64,000 nt of DNA from CAWELS01 sp964468205. GTDB taxonomy: Bacteria > Acidobacteriota > Terriglobia > Bryobacterales > Bryobacteraceae. The notes beneath the pieces were generated by a model. It made no database searches. It had not been told where the DNA came from and worked only from the letters and a program-made list of their open reading frames with translations. Shown piece after piece: positions 1 to 9,502 of the stretch (positions are counted from its first letter, which is position 1; each line of letters begins with the position of its first letter). The DNA lies in contig CAYXVG010000003.1 in the NCBI GenBank assembly GCA_964468205.1, forward strand, positions 1 to 64,000. The letters run 5' to 3'. Both the position numbers and the translations under genes were made by a program.

Positions 1-528
1 CTGATGCAGATTCTCGGCCGCGCCACGCTCGTAACGCAGTCCCGCTTTTTGGACTGGAACCTTGCCCGGTCGCGTGACCTGATCATTCTGGGACCACCCG
101 AACCGAACGAATGGACGCCCCGGAACGCTCCCGACCACGACTTCCAGATCGTTCCGGAGGGCATCCGAAACCAGCGGCCCCGCCGGGGAGAACCCGTGCT
201 CTATCCGCTCTCCTTAGACACGCATGGGATGCCGGAGGCCGACCATGGTCTGATCTGGAGTTGGACGACCACCTCGGGATCGCGAGTTGTTCTTCTGGCC
301 GGGGCGACACCGGTCACAACTGGAGCCACGGCTGCTTTCTTCGCCGACGCCGCTGACTTCCGTCCCGTCATTGAGAGCGTAAAAGCCGGCGCCACCAGCG
401 GAAAGCTTCCCGCGCACTGGCAAGTGATTGTGAGGGTGGACATCCGGGATAACGTGCCGGTCCGGACCTTCTACATCAATCACCGGGTCTATTCTTCAAG
501 CAGCCGCGGCGCCTTTTCCGAGATGTGA
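1..528 (+). CDS. C-terminal fragment of a large acidobacterial-type hypothetical protein
   Basis: The frame is open to the left edge, so this is the 3' end of a longer gene and the first Met in view (base 4) is not necessarily a start. About 175 residues are visible. They contain a segment with an RPRRGEPVLYP motif followed by a hydrophobic strand (RVVLLAGATPVTTGATAAFF). I recall this arrangement (pGEP..Y, then a strand ending in GT..AA) from the C-terminal domain of helix-turn-helix/CadC-like hypothetical proteins common in Solibacter-type Acidobacteriota. That link is from memory and is an inference. The stop at 526-528 lies 60 bases before the preferred start of the next gene. Function unknown. 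Confidence 0.6.
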   Translation: MMQILGRATLVTQSRFLDWNLARSRDLIILGPPEPNEWTPRNAPDHDFQIVPEGIRNQRPRRGEPVLYPLSLDTHGMPEADHGLIWSWTTTSGSRVVLLAGATPVTTGATAAFFADAADFRPVIESVKAGATSGKLPAHWQVIVRVDIRDNVPVRTFYINHRVYSSSSRGAFSEM

Positions 529-587
529 CGGATGCGGTCGGTCGCCGTTATTCACAGCCTCGTCGTTGCAATAGAATGGTGAGCGCG

Positions 588-2096
588 ATGAGTTGGAAAC
601 GACGTCAATTCCTTGGGGCGGCGGCGCTGTCCGCTATTGGAAGCGCCGTCCGGGCGCCCCAAGCGAACGCTGGAGCGGCGAGCGAGGTCTCCCCGCGTCC
701 CACCAAGGCAATCCCCCTGCTGATCGGCAACTGGGCCGACCCGTCAATTTTGAAGGATGGGGACGACTACTACATGACCCACTCCAGTTTCGCATTTCAT
801 CCCGGGCTGCTCGTTTGGCACTCGCGGGATCTGAAATCGTGGAAACCGATCAGCCGAGCGGTGGTGAATCAGAAGGGGTCCATCTGGGCTCCCGATATCA
901 TCAAGCACGAGGGACTCTACTACATCTACTACCCTGCCGCGGGAGAGAACTGGGTGGTGACGGCGGACTCGCCTCTCGGCCCGTGGTCCGGAGCGCAAGC
1001 AATTGGCGCCAAGCACATCGACCCGGGCCACGTCGTGGGGCCAGACGGCAGACGTTACATTCACCTGTCTGGAGGCCATATGGTGGAGATTTCCGCCAAT
1101 GGCCTGCGAGCGGTCTCCGATCCGCGCAAGGTCTATGAAGGCTGGCCCATCCCGCAAGATTGGGCGATCGAGTGTTTTTGCCTCGAGTCTCCGAAGTTCC
1201 TGTTCCGGAACGGCTGGTACTACCTCACCAGCGCGCAGGGCGGCACGCTAGGGCCCTCCACCAGTCATATGGTGGTTGCCGCCCGGTCGCGGGGACCGAA
1301 CGGTCCGTGGGAGAACTCGCCCTACAACCCCATTATTCGCACCTGGAGCCGCAAGGAGCCCTGGTGGTCGAAGGGTCACGGCACCCTCGTCGAAGGCCCG
1401 GGCGGGCAATGGTATTGTGTACTCCACGGTGTGATGAACTGCTACCGTACGCTGGGCCGGCCCACGCTGATCGAGCCGATCGAGTGGACCGAAGACGGCT
1501 GGTACCGTGTGCCGGAGCGATGGCCCTCCGGATGGGACGACGGTGTCCGCTCGGAAATGCCGATGAGCGACAGCTTCTCCGGCGGTGAAATGGGAATCCA
1601 GTGGCAGTTCTACGATCACTACGACGCCGGACGGTTCTCGGTGGGCGGCGGTTCGCTCCGTTTGGCTGGTCACGGCACGAATGCCGGCGAGTCGCGCCCG
1701 CTTTGCGTGATGCCGATGCACCGGGCTTACGAAATTGAAGCCGAGGTTGAAACCGGCGCGAACTGCGAGGCGGGCCTGATGCTGTTCGCCTCGCCCAGCG
1801 ACTACATCGGCCTTGCCCTCTCCCCCGGCGGCGACCTGCGGCGTGTCCAGGAAGGCCATCGCCGCTACCGCAACACCGACGAACCCAGACTCGATCGTTC
1901 CACCGTCCGCTTGCGCATCGTCAATAGTCATCAGGACGTTCGATTCTACTACCGTGACGCGAGAGACGCCTGGCGCATCCTGCAGCCGAGCATGGAAGTG
2001 TCGGCGGGCGGCGCTCTCCGCGCGGCCCTATTTGCCACCGGAACCGGAGAGGTGCGTTTTCGAGACTTTGTCTACCGGCCACTTGAGGATGCATGA
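588..2096 (+). CDS. Secreted GH43-family glycoside hydrolase
   Basis: Predicted glycosidase of the five-bladed GH43 family (xylosidase/arabinofuranosidase-type), exported to the periplasm. ATG 588 is preferred over upstream in-frame starts because it begins a twin-arginine leader (MSWKRRQFLGAAALSAIG). The family catalytic triad is recognisable: the base Asp in ADPSI (about residue 51), a WAPDI motif for the pKa-tuning Asp, and the acid Glu in CLESP (about residue 200). Residues from about 335 form a second domain, probably a DUF1349/GH43_C2-like beta-sandwich that binds or shapes the substrate. It overlaps the next sulfatase gene by ATGA, so the two are almost certainly co-transcribed, pointing to a sulfated polysaccharide as target. 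The exact sugar cannot be read from sequence. Confidence 0.88.
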   Translation: MSWKRRQFLGAAALSAIGSAVRAPQANAGAASEVSPRPTKAIPLLIGNWADPSILKDGDDYYMTHSSFAFHPGLLVWHSRDLKSWKPISRAVVNQKGSIWAPDIIKHEGLYYIYYPAAGENWVVTADSPLGPWSGAQAIGAKHIDPGHVVGPDGRRYIHLSGGHMVEISANGLRAVSDPRKVYEGWPIPQDWAIECFCLESPKFLFRNGWYYLTSAQGGTLGPSTSHMVVAARSRGPNGPWENSPYNPIIRTWSRKEPWWSKGHGTLVEGPGGQWYCVLHGVMNCYRTLGRPTLIEPIEWTEDGWYRVPERWPSGWDDGVRSEMPMSDSFSGGEMGIQWQFYDHYDAGRFSVGGGSLRLAGHGTNAGESRPLCVMPMHRAYEIEAEVETGANCEAGLMLFASPSDYIGLALSPGGDLRRVQEGHRRYRNTDEPRLDRSTVRLRIVNSHQDVRFYYRDARDAWRILQPSMEVSAGGALRAALFATGTGEVRFRDFVYRPLEDA

Positions 2097-3721
2097 TGAG
2101 CGCATGTCGTTTAGCTGCCGTCTTCTGCCTGCTCGCGCTGCACTTAGGCGCCGCCCCGCCTAACATTGTCCTAATCATGGTGGACGACATGGGCTTCTCT
2201 GATATCGGCCCTTACGGAGCCGAGATTCGGACGCCCAACCTGGACAAACTCGCCGCCACCGGCGTCAGTTATACGCAGTTCTACAACGCCGGCCGTTGTT
2301 GCCCGACCCGCGCCTCCCTGCTCACCGGACTCTACCCTCACCAAGCCGGAATCGGCTACATGGAGCCCGGCAATCGGTACAATAAGCCGATCGTCGAGCG
2401 ACTCGGTGCGCCGCAGTATCAAGGCCATCTGAACCGGCGCTGCGTGACCATCGCGGAGGCGCTGAAACCGTCCGGCTACCAGACCTTCATGACCGGCAAG
2501 TGGCACGTGGGGCAGGGAACCGGTGAACGGCCCTGGGAGCGGGGGTTCGAACGCTTCTTTGGGATCCTTGGCGGTGCGTCGAATTTCTTCCGTCCCGGCA
2601 ATCGTCTCTACTCGGGGAGCGAGCAGGTCGAGGCTCCCGATGACTTCTACACCACGGACTATTTCAGCCGGTACGCCGCAACATACATTCGCGAGGCCTC
2701 CCCGGATCATCCGTTCTTCCTCTATGTCGCCTACACCGCACCGCACTGGCCGATACAGGCTTGGCCGGAAGATATCGCGCGGTACCAGGGTAAGTACAAG
2801 ATCGGTTGGGACGAACTACGCCGCCGCCGGCTTGCCCGGCAGAAGGAATTGGGTTTGTTCGCGCCGGAACTCCGGCTTTCGCCCCGCCACCCGGAGAGCT
2901 ACCCGTGGGAAGAGGCCGATCAGGACGACATGGACTTGCGCATGGCCGTCTACGCGGCGATGATCGACCGGGTCGATCAGGGGATCGGGGATATCCTCGC
3001 CGCTCTCAATGAAACCGGCACGGCGGAAAACACGCTCATCATGTTCCTCAGCGACAACGGCGGCTGCGCGGAACCGTATGGCCGCAACCAGAAAAATCAG
3101 GTTCCGCCAGGTCCGGCCGAATCGTCGACCGGATACTACCTCCCCTGGGCTAATGCCAGCAACACGCCGTTCCGGCTCTTCAAGCACTGGGTGCACGAAG
3201 GGGGGATTGCCACGCCTCTTATCGTCTCCTGGCCGGGCAAAACACCGGCCGGGGTGATCAATACGACGCAGATCGGGCACGTGAAGGACATTATGGCGAC
3301 GTTCCTGGACGCGGCTGGAGTAGAGTACCCCGAGACCTTTGGCGGACAAGAACTGCAACCGTTGGAGGGAGAGAGTCTCCTGCCCTCCCTGCTCAACCCC
3401 GAAGCGGTCACGCACCGGACTGTCTATTGGGAGCACGAAGGCAATCGGGCCATTCGGGATGGCAGATGGAAGCTCGTCTCCTACTACAACGAAATTCACG
3501 AGGAGATGGCGCGGGTGGGCACCGGCCGGCGCACCGGGGAATGGGAACTCTACAACCTGGAAACGGACCGCACCGAACTGCTGAACCTTGTGGGCAGCTA
3601 CCCGGTGAAGGCCCGCGAGCTTGCTAATAAGTGGGAAGAGTGGGCGGCGCGTCTGGGAGTGTTGGACTGGGAGGAACTGCTGCGGCTGGGCCGCTATGAC
3701 CGCATCGATGGCCTTGAGTAG
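2093..3721 (+). CDS. Secreted arylsulfatase-family sulfatase
   Basis: Sulfatase of the alkaline-phosphatase superfamily (S1 type), expected to remove sulfate esters from glycans outside the cytoplasm. A Sec-type signal (about residues 1-20, hydrophobic, ending LGAAP) precedes the metal-binding motif NIVLIMVDDMG. The sulfatase signature CCPTRASLLTG begins at Cys69, the residue normally converted to formylglycine. GKWHVG and SDNGG motifs, for substrate and metal binding, follow at their usual spacing. Length (542 aa) fits the family. The start ATG overlaps the stop of the GH43 gene. An activating enzyme (FGE or anSME) is not in the window. Substrate is unknown; the GH43 partner suggests a sulfated hemicellulose-like glycan. 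Confidence 0.92.
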   Translation: MMSACRLAAVFCLLALHLGAAPPNIVLIMVDDMGFSDIGPYGAEIRTPNLDKLAATGVSYTQFYNAGRCCPTRASLLTGLYPHQAGIGYMEPGNRYNKPIVERLGAPQYQGHLNRRCVTIAEALKPSGYQTFMTGKWHVGQGTGERPWERGFERFFGILGGASNFFRPGNRLYSGSEQVEAPDDFYTTDYFSRYAATYIREASPDHPFFLYVAYTAPHWPIQAWPEDIARYQGKYKIGWDELRRRRLARQKELGLFAPELRLSPRHPESYPWEEADQDDMDLRMAVYAAMIDRVDQGIGDILAALNETGTAENTLIMFLSDNGGCAEPYGRNQKNQVPPGPAESSTGYYLPWANASNTPFRLFKHWVHEGGIATPLIVSWPGKTPAGVINTTQIGHVKDIMATFLDAAGVEYPETFGGQELQPLEGESLLPSLLNPEAVTHRTVYWEHEGNRAIRDGRWKLVSYYNEIHEEMARVGTGRRTGEWELYNLETDRTELLNLVGSYPVKARELANKWEEWAARLGVLDWEELLRLGRYDRIDGLE

Positions 3722-3786
3722 TGAGGGCGGATCCGGAGTATGGCCCCAGCTCGCGATAGACTAACTGGGCGCAAGGAGGTTCTACG

Positions 3787-5196
3787 ATGAGTTTACTTAC
3801 GAATCGCCGCCAGTTTCTGTCGGCATTGGCTGCCGCCCCGGCAATCCTGCCAGCCAACGTGCTCGGCTCGAGCCAGAAGCAGAATGTTCTCTTCATATCC
3901 ATTGATGATTTGAATGACTGGACCGGCTGCCTCGGCGGTCATCCGGACGCAAAGACGCCGAACATCGACCGCTTGGCCGCGAGCGGAGTAAACTTCACAC
4001 ATGCTTACTGCGCGGCCCCGGCCTGCAATCCCTCCCGTGCGGCGCTCATGTCCGGTATTCGTCCGCACAACTCCGGCATCTACGTCAATCCGCAACCCTG
4101 GCGGAAGTCGCCGGTGCTCAGGAACGCGGTGACCCTTCCGCAGCACTTCATGGCCAACGGATACAAGGCGATCGGAGGCGGCAAGATCTACCATGGCAGA
4201 TACCTGGATCCACCAAGCTGGAATGAATACTTTCCCTCGATGGACCAGGACCGGCCCGCCGACCCCATGCCGCCCAACCGGCCCGTGAACGGAATTCCGA
4301 ACACCGCGCACTTTGATTGGGGACCGCTCGCGAACAAGGATGAAGAAATGAGCGACATAAAAGTCGCCAACTGGGCGGCCGAACAGCTCCATAAGCAACA
4401 CGGAAAACCACTTTTTCTCGTCTGCGGCATCTTCCGCCCGCACCTTCCCTGGTACGTTCCCGAGAAGTACCTTGATATGTTTCCCCTCAACCAGATAGCC
4501 CTCCCGAACGTAAAGGAGGATGACCTCGAAGACGTTCCTCCGCTCGGAGTCAGGATGGCCCGGCCAGAGGGCGACCACCAAAAAGTGATCGAACATGAGC
4601 AGTGGCGCAAGGCGGTGCAAGGTTACCTCGCCTCGATCGCCTTCGCTGACGCCGCCGTCGGTATCGTGCTGGACGCTCTCGACGCAAGCCCAATGAAGCG
4701 GAACACAACCGTAGTGCTATGGAGCGACCACGGCTGGCACTTGGGCGAGAAACTGCACTGGCGCAAATTTGCGCTTTGGGAAGAGGCCACCCACAACCTA
4801 CTCATGGTGAATTCGCCGGGTCTCACCCAACCGAACCGGAAGTGCGTCCGGCCAGTCGACCTGATGGACATCTACCCGACGCTGAACGAGATGTGCGGCC
4901 TTCCCGCCCGGAGTGAACTCGACGGGGAAAGCCTGGTCCCGTTACTGCAGGATCCCGACCTGCCAAAGCTCAAACCCGCGATGACGACCCACGGTCGCGG
5001 GAACCACTCCCTGCGCACGGAGCGCTGGCGGTATATCCGCTACAGCGACGGGACCGAGGAACTCTACGACCATGACCGCGATGAAATGGAGTGGACCAAC
5101 CTCGCGGGCCGGCCTGAACACGCGGAGCTGAAAGAGCACCTTGCGCGGTGGCTGCCAGAGAAGGAGGCGCCTGAATCGGAGCGCGAAAGCGGCTGA
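3787..5196 (+). CDS. Tat-exported sulfatase, iduronate-2-sulfatase-like
   Basis: Second S1-type sulfatase. It starts six bases after an ideal ribosome site (AAGGAGGT, ending at 3780) with a twin-arginine leader (NRRQFLSALAAAPA, residues 6-19). The metal site FISIDDLNDW and the signature CNPSRAALMSG at Cys80 are intact, followed by GGGKIYH and WSDHGWHLGE. The IDDLNDW and HGWHLGE forms are typical of the iduronate-2-sulfatase/choline-sulfatase-like branch, which differs from the upstream sulfatase, so the two probably act on different sulfate positions of one glycan. It ends 9 bp before the stop of the convergent PHP gene. Confidence 0.92.
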   Translation: MSLLTNRRQFLSALAAAPAILPANVLGSSQKQNVLFISIDDLNDWTGCLGGHPDAKTPNIDRLAASGVNFTHAYCAAPACNPSRAALMSGIRPHNSGIYVNPQPWRKSPVLRNAVTLPQHFMANGYKAIGGGKIYHGRYLDPPSWNEYFPSMDQDRPADPMPPNRPVNGIPNTAHFDWGPLANKDEEMSDIKVANWAAEQLHKQHGKPLFLVCGIFRPHLPWYVPEKYLDMFPLNQIALPNVKEDDLEDVPPLGVRMARPEGDHQKVIEHEQWRKAVQGYLASIAFADAAVGIVLDALDASPMKRNTTVVLWSDHGWHLGEKLHWRKFALWEEATHNLLMVNSPGLTQPNRKCVRPVDLMDIYPTLNEMCGLPARSELDGESLVPLLQDPDLPKLKPAMTTHGRGNHSLRTERWRYIRYSDGTEELYDHDRDEMEWTNLAGRPEHAELKEHLARWLPEKEAPESERESG

Positions 5197-5204
5197 GCCC
5201 CCTG

Positions 5205-6776
5205 TCAATTCTGGCTGAGCTTCACAAAGATCGGATTCGCATAAAACCAGAGGTCCTGCCACGCAGCTTCAACCGGGTCAAAGTCCTCGCGCTCAAGCGC
5301 CGCGGAATCGGGTAGCGGGTTTCCTTCAGCGTCCGTTTCCAACGGAGTGTCCGGTGGCAGGTTGGTTCCCCGCAGGCGGAAATAAGTATTCTTCTCCAGT
5401 CGCGAGAGCTCGTAAGCAGGTGTCTCGTACCAGCCCGCGCCCAGATACTGGATCTGGTTTTCGCCGAAGGTGGCGACTACACGAGTGGTCTCGTTCGTGT
5501 CCTTTGAATACTCGGGATTCGGAGTGACGCCATCGGCGAGAAACTTCGGCGTGTGTTCCCTAACCTCACCGGCGATCAACTGCACAAAGCGAACCCGCGG
5601 CTGGTCGCCGTTGTAGTTCGTCTCCGGGCTGCGGAAACGCAAAGTCACCGTTAGCGGCTGGCCAGAATTGACTTCGAGTGTTTGGCCCATGGTAGCGGAG
5701 CGGGCGCCGCTGGTGACATGAAACTCGAGCCGGTCGATTAGGTCCCCGTGCACGCAGTACGAATTGCCCGACCGAAGCCCTTCGGCGACATCATACAGTG
5801 TGTACTCTCCATCGCGGTCAGCGTCGCGCACCAGCGTCCACGTCTTAGCGTACTCGCCGGGCCAGAAGTCGCCCGAGGGCGAGTGGAAGTCGCTGCTGAC
5901 AAAGGTCCACCAGCGGCGTCCCTCTCCCAGGAGGGCGTCCCAAAGTCCGCCGACCTCGGCGATGTAAATGCCCGCGCCGCCGTAGGTGCCGCCGCCAACA
6001 GCCCGCTCTTTGTAACCGCCTCGCTGTTCCTGCTTCTGGTGACCCGGCAGGCCTTCGAATCCGAAAGCGACGTCAGGAGCGGCGTCGTTGAAATCGCGAA
6101 AATCGGCCACTGCGTAGCTGGCCGCGCGTTCCGGGTGGGCGAAGACGATCCAACTGGAGAGCGGGTACCGGTCGCGCATCCACTCGACCGCTTTCACCGC
6201 TTTTTCGTGATCGTTCTCCATGATCTTGCCTGTCCATTCGCCATCGGGGCCGCCGGACGTATCGTTATCTCCTTCATCGAACCGGTACTCGAACTCGGCG
6301 AGCCCGCTCGCGTCCGCGGCCACGACGCCGACAGAGCAATGCTCATGTCCCGGCACGTTCCACTCCAGGCCCGAGGCCACGAGGCGCTCGGGGAACTCGC
6401 CGCGCAACTCCTGAATGATCGGATAAACGAACTCAGAAAGTGACTGCCAACGCCACATCGTCTTGCGGCCGCCCTTCTCATTCGGGTCTCCCTTTGACGG
6501 CAACCCGGGATAGACCTCCGTGTCGTCCCAAAAACTGCCCTCCGCGTCCCGGGGAAAAGCGCCGCCGTGCTCGGAATTCGCTACCCAATCGAGCCCGTAC
6601 CGGAACCCGTTACGCACCACGCCGCGGATCGGATGCCGTCCGTCCGTGAAAGTAGTGTGCTCGTGGAAGTCTCCTGCCATCCACTTGGCATAGCGCTCGG
6701 TTATGGTCCGGTTAGAGGCGAGTCCGGCCACCAGCAGGGTTGTAAAAACTGCAATCAGCAGAAGTCGGCGTTTCAT
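5205..6776 (-). CDS. Secreted PHP-domain metal-dependent hydrolase-like protein
   Basis: A signal peptide (about residues 1-21, MKRRLLLIAVFTTLLVAGLA) is followed by a PHP-like metal site, GDFHEHTTFTDGRHP, around residue 35. Further His/Asp motifs fit a PHP/DUF3604-like TIM-barrel: NSEHGG, VFAHPE, and SSDFHSPSGDFWPGEY about two thirds along. PHP proteins use three metals for phosphoester hydrolysis, but secreted members of this kind are mostly uncharacterised, so the substrate is unknown. The C-terminal ~150 residues look like a beta-sandwich. The ribosome site is weak (GAGAG). It converges on the sulfatase gene and has no close minus-strand partner. Confidence 0.75.
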   Translation of the reverse strand: MKRRLLLIAVFTTLLVAGLASNRTITERYAKWMAGDFHEHTTFTDGRHPIRGVVRNGFRYGLDWVANSEHGGAFPRDAEGSFWDDTEVYPGLPSKGDPNEKGGRKTMWRWQSLSEFVYPIIQELRGEFPERLVASGLEWNVPGHEHCSVGVVAADASGLAEFEYRFDEGDNDTSGGPDGEWTGKIMENDHEKAVKAVEWMRDRYPLSSWIVFAHPERAASYAVADFRDFNDAAPDVAFGFEGLPGHQKQEQRGGYKERAVGGGTYGGAGIYIAEVGGLWDALLGEGRRWWTFVSSDFHSPSGDFWPGEYAKTWTLVRDADRDGEYTLYDVAEGLRSGNSYCVHGDLIDRLEFHVTSGARSATMGQTLEVNSGQPLTVTLRFRSPETNYNGDQPRVRFVQLIAGEVREHTPKFLADGVTPNPEYSKDTNETTRVVATFGENQIQYLGAGWYETPAYELSRLEKNTYFRLRGTNLPPDTPLETDAEGNPLPDSAALEREDFDPVEAAWQDLWFYANPIFVKLSQN

Positions 6777-6848
6777 GGTGATTTTTCTCTCAGTATCGCA
6801 GAGCGGTAGTTGCAGAACGATGAACCCTTGGGCGTCCGGCGTTGTCGA

Positions 6849-8120
6849 TTAGTCCACGATCGCCTGGTGGGCGAGAATCTTGAACTGCTGGTGCAACTGC
6901 AGACCGCCGTTCGGCTGGAGTTGCGCCATGAAGACACCAACCATCTCTTCTTCCGGGCTGACGAAGAATTGGGTGTACCAGTGCCCGCCCCAGCCGTGTG
7001 TACCCTCGGAGGTAAGCTCGCCAAGACCGTGATCGCCGCTTTCCACGTAGAAGCCGAGGCCGAAGGGCCGCGGAACACCGTCCTTCACGATCTTGCCCGC
7101 GTGATCCATCGTCATCAGCTTTACCGTCGCCGGGCTCAGAAGCCGCTGGCCGCCAAGTTCCCCGCCATTGAGGATCATCTGGGCGAACCGGGCGTAGTCC
7201 AGGGCGGTCGAAGAGAGGCCGGCGCCGCCGGAGTAGTAAGTCTTCGGCCCCTTGTATGGGTAGCTGGTGGAGTACATTGTGTAGCCTTCACGCGGATACT
7301 CCGGCAGCGGCTCAATCTGTCCGCCGGGTTTGCGGTGGTAGACGCGGGCCAGGCGCTGCTCCTTGCCTTCGGTAAGGAAGAAGTGAGTGTCCTTCATCCC
7401 GAGGGGGCCGAACACGCGGCTATCGAGGAACTCGGCGAATGTCTGACCGCTCCAGACCTCCACAAGCGCGCCCAGGACGTCAATCGAAAGCCCGTAGTTG
7501 TAACGATCACCAGGGTGAAACGCGAGCGGAATCCCGCCGAGCCGCTTCACCATCTCCCCGATCGTACCCGGCGTCTGGCCAAGCCCGCTCGAGATGTCGT
7601 AGGCGCGGTAGAGGCCCTCCAGGCCGCCATCGCCGTACGTGAGGCCGGAGGTGTGCGTCAACAGGTTTCGGATGGTCATGGGACGCTTGGCCGGGACCCG
7701 GTAGTTGTTCGTTGCCTCGGGTCCGGGAAGCGCCTCCATCTTCGCGAACTCCGCAATGTACTTGCCCACCGGATCGCCAAGCATGAACTTGCCCTCTTCG
7801 TAAAGCATCATGACCGCGACGCTGGTAATGGGCTTGGACATCGACGCAATCCGGAAAATCGTGTCCTCTTTCATGGGCTTACCTGCTTCGACGTCAGCCA
7901 TGCCGTGGGCGGCGAAGTGGGTGATTCTTCCTCTTCGTGCAATCAGCGTGACCGCGCCCGCGATCTCTTTGCGCTCGATGTGGCGCCGGATGACCTCGTT
8001 GATGCGCGATAGCCGCTCGGCCGACATTCCGGCTTCTTCCGGGGCGGCGGGCAAAAGAACCTGGGAGACCGCGGGTAAAGCGGCCACGACAAACAGGGCG
8101 AGAAGAACGAAGAATCGCAT
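6849..8120 (-). CDS. Secreted serine hydrolase, class C beta-lactamase fold (copy 2)
   Basis: Serine hydrolase of the beta-lactamase/EstB/DD-peptidase superfamily. ATG 8120 is used; the in-frame TTG at 8135 overlaps the AGAGGAA ribosome site and would precede the signal peptide. After a Sec signal (MRFFVLLALFVVAALPA) come the nucleophile motif SMSK (Ser93-Lys96), the Tyr motif in DRYNYGLS and a C-terminal HGWGG in place of the KTG box. Absence of classic KTG favours an esterase or peptidase-type activity over antibiotic resistance. It begins 11 bp after the stop of a close paralogue, so the pair is a tandem duplication and probably one transcript. Confidence 0.87.
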   Translation of the reverse strand: MRFFVLLALFVVAALPAVSQVLLPAAPEEAGMSAERLSRINEVIRRHIERKEIAGAVTLIARRGRITHFAAHGMADVEAGKPMKEDTIFRIASMSKPITSVAVMMLYEEGKFMLGDPVGKYIAEFAKMEALPGPEATNNYRVPAKRPMTIRNLLTHTSGLTYGDGGLEGLYRAYDISSGLGQTPGTIGEMVKRLGGIPLAFHPGDRYNYGLSIDVLGALVEVWSGQTFAEFLDSRVFGPLGMKDTHFFLTEGKEQRLARVYHRKPGGQIEPLPEYPREGYTMYSTSYPYKGPKTYYSGGAGLSSTALDYARFAQMILNGGELGGQRLLSPATVKLMTMDHAGKIVKDGVPRPFGLGFYVESGDHGLGELTSEGTHGWGGHWYTQFFVSPEEEMVGVFMAQLQPNGGLQLHQQFKILAHQAIVD

Positions 8121-8131
8121 GGCTTCCTCTT

Positions 8132-9403
8132 TCAATCCACAATCGCCTGGTGGGCGAGCACTTTGAACTTTTGGTTCACCTTCAGGTCCCCCGGCGGGTA
8201 AAGTTGCGCCATGAAGACTCCAATCATTTCCTCTTCGGGGCTAACGAAGAACTGGGTGTACCAGAAGCCGCCCCAGCCGTGTGTGCCCTCCGAGGTGAGT
8301 TCGGAGAAGCCGTCCTCCGCGGTTTCGACGAAGAAGCCAAGTCCGAACGACGGGGCGCCCTCATCCCCAGTAATCTTCCGCACGTGATCGATGGTCATAA
8401 GTTCAATCGTGGTCGGGCTCAAGAGGCGCCGGCCACCGAGTTCCCCCTTGTTGAGGATCATTTGGGCGAACCGGGCATAGTCGACGGCGGTGGAGGAAAG
8501 CCCTCCGCCTCCGCTGAAGTACTTCTTCGGGCCGCGGTAAGGATAGTGAACGTCGCCCTGAACATCGCCGGCGGAGACTTCATCATCCTGCCGTTTCAAC
8601 GTCCCGTCCTTGCCCTGGGTGTAGACCGCCGCCATGCGCTGCTCCTTCCCGTCGGGAAGGTAGAAGTGGGTGTCGGTCATCCCGAGCGGTTCGAAGATGC
8701 GGCTCTTGAAGAATTCGTCGAGGGTCTGGCCGGAGGCCACCTCCACCAAACGGCCGAGCACGTCGATTGACAGGCCGTACTCATACCGCTCGCCTGGGTG
8801 GAACAGCAGCGGTAACTTGGCAAGCGCGCGGGAAGCTTCCGCAAGATTGAGCTGACTCGGCCCGCCCAGGCCGTGAGGAATATCGTAAGCGTTGTACAAA
8901 CCGCCGAGCGCCTGGTTCCATTGATAAGTGAGCCCGGAGGTATGTGTGAGCAGGTGGCGAACCGTAATGGGACGCTTCGCCGGAACCCGGTAGTTGTTGG
9001 TCGCCTCCGGCGGGGGGAGTACGTACATGTCTTTCCACTCGGGCAGGTACTTGCTCACCGGGTCGCCCAGCATGAACCTGCCTTCCTCGTAAAGCATCAT
9101 CACCGCCACGCTCGTGATCGGCTTCGTCATCGAAGCGATGCGGAAAATAGTATCCGGAGTCATCTTCCGGCCGGCCTCGATGTCGGCCATGCCGTGCGTT
9201 CCGAGGTGAGCGACCTTCCCTTTCCGGGCGATGAGGGTGACGGCGCCGGCGATCTCCTTCCCATCGATATGACCCTGGAGGACTTCGTCGATGTGCGCGA
9301 GACGTTCCGCGGACAATCCTGCCTCCTCTGGCGCGGAGCGAGGCATTGTCTGGGCGGAAATGTATACCGCGAAGATGGCTACAAGGAAAAGCAGTTTCCG
9401 CAT
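8132..9403 (-). CDS. Secreted serine hydrolase, class C beta-lactamase fold (copy 1)
   Basis: First gene of a tandem pair of paralogues. It has a signal peptide (MRKLLFLVAIFAVYISA), SMTK nucleophile motif at Ser91-Lys94, Tyr motif in ERYEYGLS, and a C-terminal EGTHGWGGFWYTQF segment almost identical to its partner. Similarity to the downstream copy runs the whole length, including APEEAG at the N terminus and KVLAHQAIVD at the C terminus, which indicates a local duplication. Family members hydrolyse esters, amides or D-amino-acid peptides; the substrate cannot be assigned. The region upstream of the start has no strong ribosome site. Confidence 0.87.
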   Translation of the reverse strand: MRKLLFLVAIFAVYISAQTMPRSAPEEAGLSAERLAHIDEVLQGHIDGKEIAGAVTLIARKGKVAHLGTHGMADIEAGRKMTPDTIFRIASMTKPITSVAVMMLYEEGRFMLGDPVSKYLPEWKDMYVLPPPEATNNYRVPAKRPITVRHLLTHTSGLTYQWNQALGGLYNAYDIPHGLGGPSQLNLAEASRALAKLPLLFHPGERYEYGLSIDVLGRLVEVASGQTLDEFFKSRIFEPLGMTDTHFYLPDGKEQRMAAVYTQGKDGTLKRQDDEVSAGDVQGDVHYPYRGPKKYFSGGGGLSSTAVDYARFAQMILNKGELGGRRLLSPTTIELMTIDHVRKITGDEGAPSFGLGFFVETAEDGFSELTSEGTHGWGGFWYTQFFVSPEEEMIGVFMAQLYPPGDLKVNQKFKVLAHQAIVD

Positions 9404-9502
9404 AACGGTTCTATGGTAGCGAACCGGGCGGACATTTGAGCTGGCCTATGCGGAATCTATGTAAGGTTGTGGGTCTTTGGCCGGTAGCGAGGGAATAGGA
9501 GT

